Positions 60,969 to 64,000 of a stretch of DNA of 64,000 nucleotides are shown one piece after another. The notes under the pieces are model-generated. The model was not told the DNA's origin, made no database searches, and saw only the letters and a program-made list of their open reading frames with translations. Source of the stretch: a virus; the IMG/VR virus record IMGVR_UViG_3300044684_000224, positions 29,361-93,360 of that record; one strand, 5' to 3'. Numbering within the stretch: position 1 is the stretch's first letter; every line of letters starts with the position of its first letter. The translations under genes and the position numbers were made by a program.

Positions 60969-62057
60969 GTGACCGAGGTGTGTCTGTGCACGGTAGAGGA
61001 TGTCAAGGGCGCGTTGGACGTGCCCGAGACGAGTCGCTCGGACGCGCAGATCCTGCGCGAGATCCAGGGCTCCTCGCGGGGGATCGAGGGCGACCTGCTC
61101 AGGTATTTCTACCCGTCGGTCTCGACCCAGACGTTCGACTGGCCGGATCACCAGTACTCGACTCCGTGGCGGTTGTGGCTGGATGACCGCGAGTTGACAT
61201 CAGTGACACAGGTGCTGGCGGCTGGCGTGGATATCACGTCGTTGGTCATGCTGCGGCCGGATCAGGCTCCGTTGCGCGGGAAACCCTTCACGAGGATCGA
61301 GATCGATCTCTCGTCGAACGCCGCGTTCCAGGCCGGGGCGACGTTCCAACGGTCGATCTCGGTCACCGGCACGTTCGGGTACTGCGCCGCCGACAAGCCG
61401 GTCGGCACGATCACCGCATTCAGCGACACGGTCGGCACCACCGGAACCGTGTCTGACTCCAGCCAGGTCGGGGTCGGCAACATCATCCGCGTCGACACCG
61501 AACGCATGAACGTCACCGCGAAGTCGATGACGGCAACGGGCCAGACGTTGGGGAACAGCACACTGGCCGCGCAGACCAACGCGAACACCGTGCAAGTCCA
61601 GTCCGGTGCGGCGGTCAACGCGGGCGAGACAATCCAGATCGACTCCGAACAGATGTACATCCAGGCCATCACCGGCAACAACCTCACGGTGATCCGCGCG
61701 TGGAACGGCACCATCCTCGCGCAACACGCGGGCGGTACCACGATCTACGCGCCACGGCAGATCACGGTCGAGCGGGGCGTGCTCGGCACCACGGCCGCCA
61801 CACACGCCGCGAACGCCACGGTGAACGTGCACTTGGTGCCACCGTTGATCCGAGACCTGTGCATCGCCGAGACCCTGCAAACCCTGACGCAGACGCGCCG
61901 CGGCTACACCCAGGTCATCAAGCGCACCACCTCGGGTGGCTCGTCGGGCCCCGGTGACCCGGTGGAGATCGCAACAGCACTGGACGACCTCCGCCACCGC
62001 GTCCGCGCCCGCTACGGGCGTTCGATCCGCACCCGCACCGCTGCGAGGCTCGTATGA
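60969..62057 (+). CDS. Head-tail connector-like protein with beta-rich insertion (362 aa)
   Basis: GTG 60969 follows GAAGGAGGTGATCGACG. The N-terminal region CTVEDVKGALDVPETSRSDA then LREIQGSSRGIEGDLLRYFY and the C-terminal PPLIRDLCIAETLQTLTQTR match head-tail connectors of the gp6-like type. Between them about 150 residues of repeated beta units are inserted (VGVGNIIRVDTERMNVTAKS and VNAGETIQIDSEQMYIQAIT), probably a surface domain. It likely sits under the portal. Confidence 0.75.
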   Translation: MTEVCLCTVEDVKGALDVPETSRSDAQILREIQGSSRGIEGDLLRYFYPSVSTQTFDWPDHQYSTPWRLWLDDRELTSVTQVLAAGVDITSLVMLRPDQAPLRGKPFTRIEIDLSSNAAFQAGATFQRSISVTGTFGYCAADKPVGTITAFSDTVGTTGTVSDSSQVGVGNIIRVDTERMNVTAKSMTATGQTLGNSTLAAQTNANTVQVQSGAAVNAGETIQIDSEQMYIQAITGNNLTVIRAWNGTILAQHAGGTTIYAPRQITVERGVLGTTAATHAANATVNVHLVPPLIRDLCIAETLQTLTQTRRGYTQVIKRTTSGGSSGPGDPVEIATALDDLRHRVRARYGRSIRTRTAARLV

Positions 62058-63283
62058 GCAACGGATGGAATGGCGCGGACCCGACCCAGGTCACCGACCC
62101 AGCCAGTTACGAACTCGGCACCGAATACGTCGCGAACTCCGACATCCAGATCACCGCGGTGCGCGTGTGGGAAGGCGCATCGCCGGGGTCGTTCGCGAAC
62201 CGGCAGGGCCGCATCTGGTCGACCGGCGGGTCACTGCTCGGATCCGCGAGCATGCCGACGAACCTGCCGGCTGGTTGGAGCGTGTACACGCTCACGACAC
62301 CAGTCAACGTGTCGACGGGGACGCACGTCGTCGTGTCGTACTCGACCGGCGGCAACTACGGTGCGTTGAACCACGCGCTGGATTCGGCGGTCCCGTCGGC
62401 TGATGGGTTGGTGACTGCGGTCGCGGCGGCGTCGGGCGCGCACGGCAACGGCGCGTTCACCACGTCGCCGACGACCTATCCGAACACGCCGTCGAGCCAG
62501 AACACGTTCTACGGCATCGACATCGTGTACGGCGCGGCCGGGTCACAGCCGCCGATCATCACCGGGATGACGGTCACCGCGAACGCGTTGACGGCAACCG
62601 CGACGGTGAACGCGACCGACCACAACGGCAATCCGCTGGTGGGCGCGAACTATAAGTTCGACTGGGGTGACGGGACCACCACCAGCGGATCAGCGTCCAC
62701 GGCGACCCACACCTACACCGCAGCCGGCCAGTACGCAGTGCTGTGCACCGTGACCGACGCGTTCGGGCTCACCGCGAACAAGGCCGAACCGATCACGGTC
62801 GCTCCCGCACCGTCGGGGATCGACCCGAACGCGTTGATCAACGCGATCGTGTCCGCCGCCCAGTCCACTGGACAGTTCACCGATGTCGCCGGCCACGAAC
62901 CGGCCTCCCTCCCGGCGACGGGGATGTCCGCTGCGGTGTGGATGCAGGGCCTCGGGCCTGCGCGGAAGGTGTCCGGGCTTGCGGGCACCGCAGCGCGGAT
63001 CGAGTACAGGATGCGGATCTACACGCCGATGCTGACGGGGGCGATGGACTCGATCGACCCGGCCATGACCGCCGCAGCGAGCCAGATGATCGGCATCCTA
63101 TCGGGCGACTTCACGCTCGTCGGCTTGGTGTTCGAAGTGGACCTGTTGGGTGCCAACGGTGCCCCCCTGGCGGCGAAGGCCGACTACTACAAGCAGGGCG
63201 ACCAGTTCTACCGCATCTACGACCTGACGATCCCGCTGGTCGTGGACAACGCCTGGACCCAAGCAGCAGTGGGGGGGCCGTGA
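62054..63283 (+). CDS. Fusion of DUF4082-like and PKD domains to a tail-terminator-like end (409 aa)
   Basis: ATG 62054 overlaps the previous stop. Residues 1-155 resemble DUF4082 (SDIQITAVRVWEGASPGSFA, GRIWSTGGSLLGSASMP, TGTHVVVSYSTGG). Residues about 165-255 are a PKD domain (YKFDWGDGTTTSGSASTATH then TYTAAGQYAVLCTVTDAFG). The last 150 residues (DPNALINAIVSAAQSTGQFT, ARIEYRMRIYTPMLTGAMDS, DQFYRIYDLTIPLVVD) look like a head-completion or tail-terminator protein. The first two domains probably project from the neck and bind carbohydrate or cell surface; this is inferred. Confidence 0.7.
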   Translation: MSNGWNGADPTQVTDPASYELGTEYVANSDIQITAVRVWEGASPGSFANRQGRIWSTGGSLLGSASMPTNLPAGWSVYTLTTPVNVSTGTHVVVSYSTGGNYGALNHALDSAVPSADGLVTAVAAASGAHGNGAFTTSPTTYPNTPSSQNTFYGIDIVYGAAGSQPPIITGMTVTANALTATATVNATDHNGNPLVGANYKFDWGDGTTTSGSASTATHTYTAAGQYAVLCTVTDAFGLTANKAEPITVAPAPSGIDPNALINAIVSAAQSTGQFTDVAGHEPASLPATGMSAAVWMQGLGPARKVSGLAGTAARIEYRMRIYTPMLTGAMDSIDPAMTAAASQMIGILSGDFTLVGLVFEVDLLGANGAPLAAKADYYKQGDQFYRIYDLTIPLVVDNAWTQAAVGGP

Positions 63284-63708
63284 TGGTCAAGACCGGCCGG
63301 CATCTGTGGGCGCAGCACCCGCACGTCGACAACAGCCTCTCGTTCGGCGAGAAGTGGGCGGACAGGCTCAAAGCCGGATTCGGGTCGTGGACGTTCCTCG
63401 GCGTGCTCAACGGATTCATCGTGGTGTGGGCCATTCTCAACTGGGCCCATGTCGTGCACTTCGACCCATACCCGTTCATCGCGCTGAACCTCGTGCTGTC
63501 GTGGCTGGCCGCGCAGCAAGGCGGCGCTTTGCAGATCGCGGCGAACCGGGGCGACAAGAAGTCCGCCGAACTCGCGCTCGCGACGCACGCGAACGGTGAG
63601 GTGCTGCTGGACCTGAACAAGCAGCAGATGGTCATCCTTCAGGAAATGCGTGCACTGAGGCAGGCCGTCACTGAACACGCGAGCGACGCTGCGAAGGACG
63701 GTGAGTGA
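63283..63708 (+). CDS. DUF1003 membrane protein
   Basis: ATG 63283 overlaps the previous gene's stop. The 141-aa protein matches DUF1003: KWADRLKAGFGSWTFLGVLN, AILNWAHVVHFDPYPFIALN, LVLSWLAAQQGGALQIAANR, then a coiled helix (LLDLNKQQMVILQEMRALRQ). Two transmembrane helices are predicted. DUF1003 proteins are widespread in bacteria with unknown function; a copy in a phage head-tail region is unusual. Confidence 0.85.
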   Translation: MVKTGRHLWAQHPHVDNSLSFGEKWADRLKAGFGSWTFLGVLNGFIVVWAILNWAHVVHFDPYPFIALNLVLSWLAAQQGGALQIAANRGDKKSAELALATHANGEVLLDLNKQQMVILQEMRALRQAVTEHASDAAKDGE

Positions 63709-63710
63709 CG

Positions 63711-64000
63711 ATGTGGGACTGCGAATCCTGCGGCACGCAGGCGATCGCCGGTGATCTGGTGCGCTGCCCGGGATGCGGGAAGGACCGCGCGCAGCCGGTG
63801 AGCGAGTCGGGCACGCCGGTCGAGGTTGGCCAGGATGCGCACGAGTTGACCGATCCGGCCACCCGTGAGCTTGTGACCGGCGGCGCGCAGCTCATCGGCG
63901 AGCGCGGGCCCGAGATGTGGGACCGGAGCAAGTCGGTCGCACAGAACCTAGCGGAGGACCCGGTGCTGAAGGGCGAGCCCGGCCCCGAACTGACCGACCT
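63711..64000 (+). CDS. Zinc-ribbon protein, cut by the window end
   Basis: ATG 63711 is two bases after the DUF1003 stop. MWDCESCGTQAIAGDLVRCP then GCGKDRAQPV is a zinc ribbon of two CxxC pairs, followed by an acidic, probably disordered stretch. Only about 96 codons are visible and no stop is reached. Confidence 0.65.
   Translation, partial: MWDCESCGTQAIAGDLVRCPGCGKDRAQPVSESGTPVEVGQDAHELTDPATRELVTGGAQLIGERGPEMWDRSKSVAQNLAEDPVLKGEPGPELTD

Overview
The window looks like most of the genome of a temperate, siphovirus-like actinobacteriophage, free or integrated. It has about two-thirds GC, very dense small genes joined by 4-bp ATGA/GTGA overlaps, frequent GTG starts, a WhiB-like protein, actinobacterial-type DnaA boxes (TTGTCCACA) and an HK97-type head module. 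I see no bacterial housekeeping genes and no integrase. Both ends cut through genes. The host is probably a high-GC actinomycete; I cannot name the genus.

Layout. (1) 1-600: divergent regulatory switch with a leftward XRE-family repressor-like gene and a rightward small XRE gene. (2) 587-4264: the rightward regulator leads an overlapping operon that ends in a Cas12m-like (type V-U1/V-M) protein. It is followed by a two-repeat CRISPR unit, a 167-aa unknown gene, and a six-repeat CRISPR array. This compact phage-borne CRISPR locus is the most exciting feature. The effector lacks the usual C-terminal zinc ribbon and RuvC-III, one diverged repeat keeps its hairpin by a compensatory base-pair change, and the spacers read as open coding sequence. 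(3) 4380-9044: many small unknown, zinc-binding and membrane proteins. (4) 9056-10080: leftward patch with a palindromic operator. (5) 10187-22944: rightward early genes, including a lipoprotein preceded in frame by an HNH endonuclease, a DEDDh exonuclease, a Sak4-like recombinase, an HNH nuclease, a VRR-NUC nuclease and a WhiB-like protein. (6) 22941-25818: DnaA-box cluster, replication-initiator-like protein and DnaB-type helicase, i.e. the likely replication module. (7) 26053-37863: accessory genes (low-GC insert, DUF4326-like protein, two HNH genes, DNA methyltransferase, RHH protein, tandem paralogues, secreted HNH-like lipoprotein). (8) 37921-39312: leftward cassette between direct repeats. 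(9) 39472-47275: more accessory genes, including an RHH/SWIM divergent pair with palindromic operators. (10) 47299-49777: leftward island with an excisionase-like protein and tRNA-like sequences. (11) 49898-64000: packaging and head genes, namely small terminase candidate, NlpC/P60-like protein, intein-containing large terminase, portal, Clp-type protease, major capsid, head-tail connector and a DUF1003 membrane protein.

How it fits together. The left end decides lysogeny or lysis and carries a CRISPR effector that is probably binding-only and would silence targets, perhaps competing phages. The middle replicates and recombines DNA, with many homing-type HNH genes and an intein showing active genetic traffic. 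The right end packages DNA and builds the head. Tail and lysis genes presumably lie beyond base 64000. Function calls come from reading motifs by eye; no database search was run.
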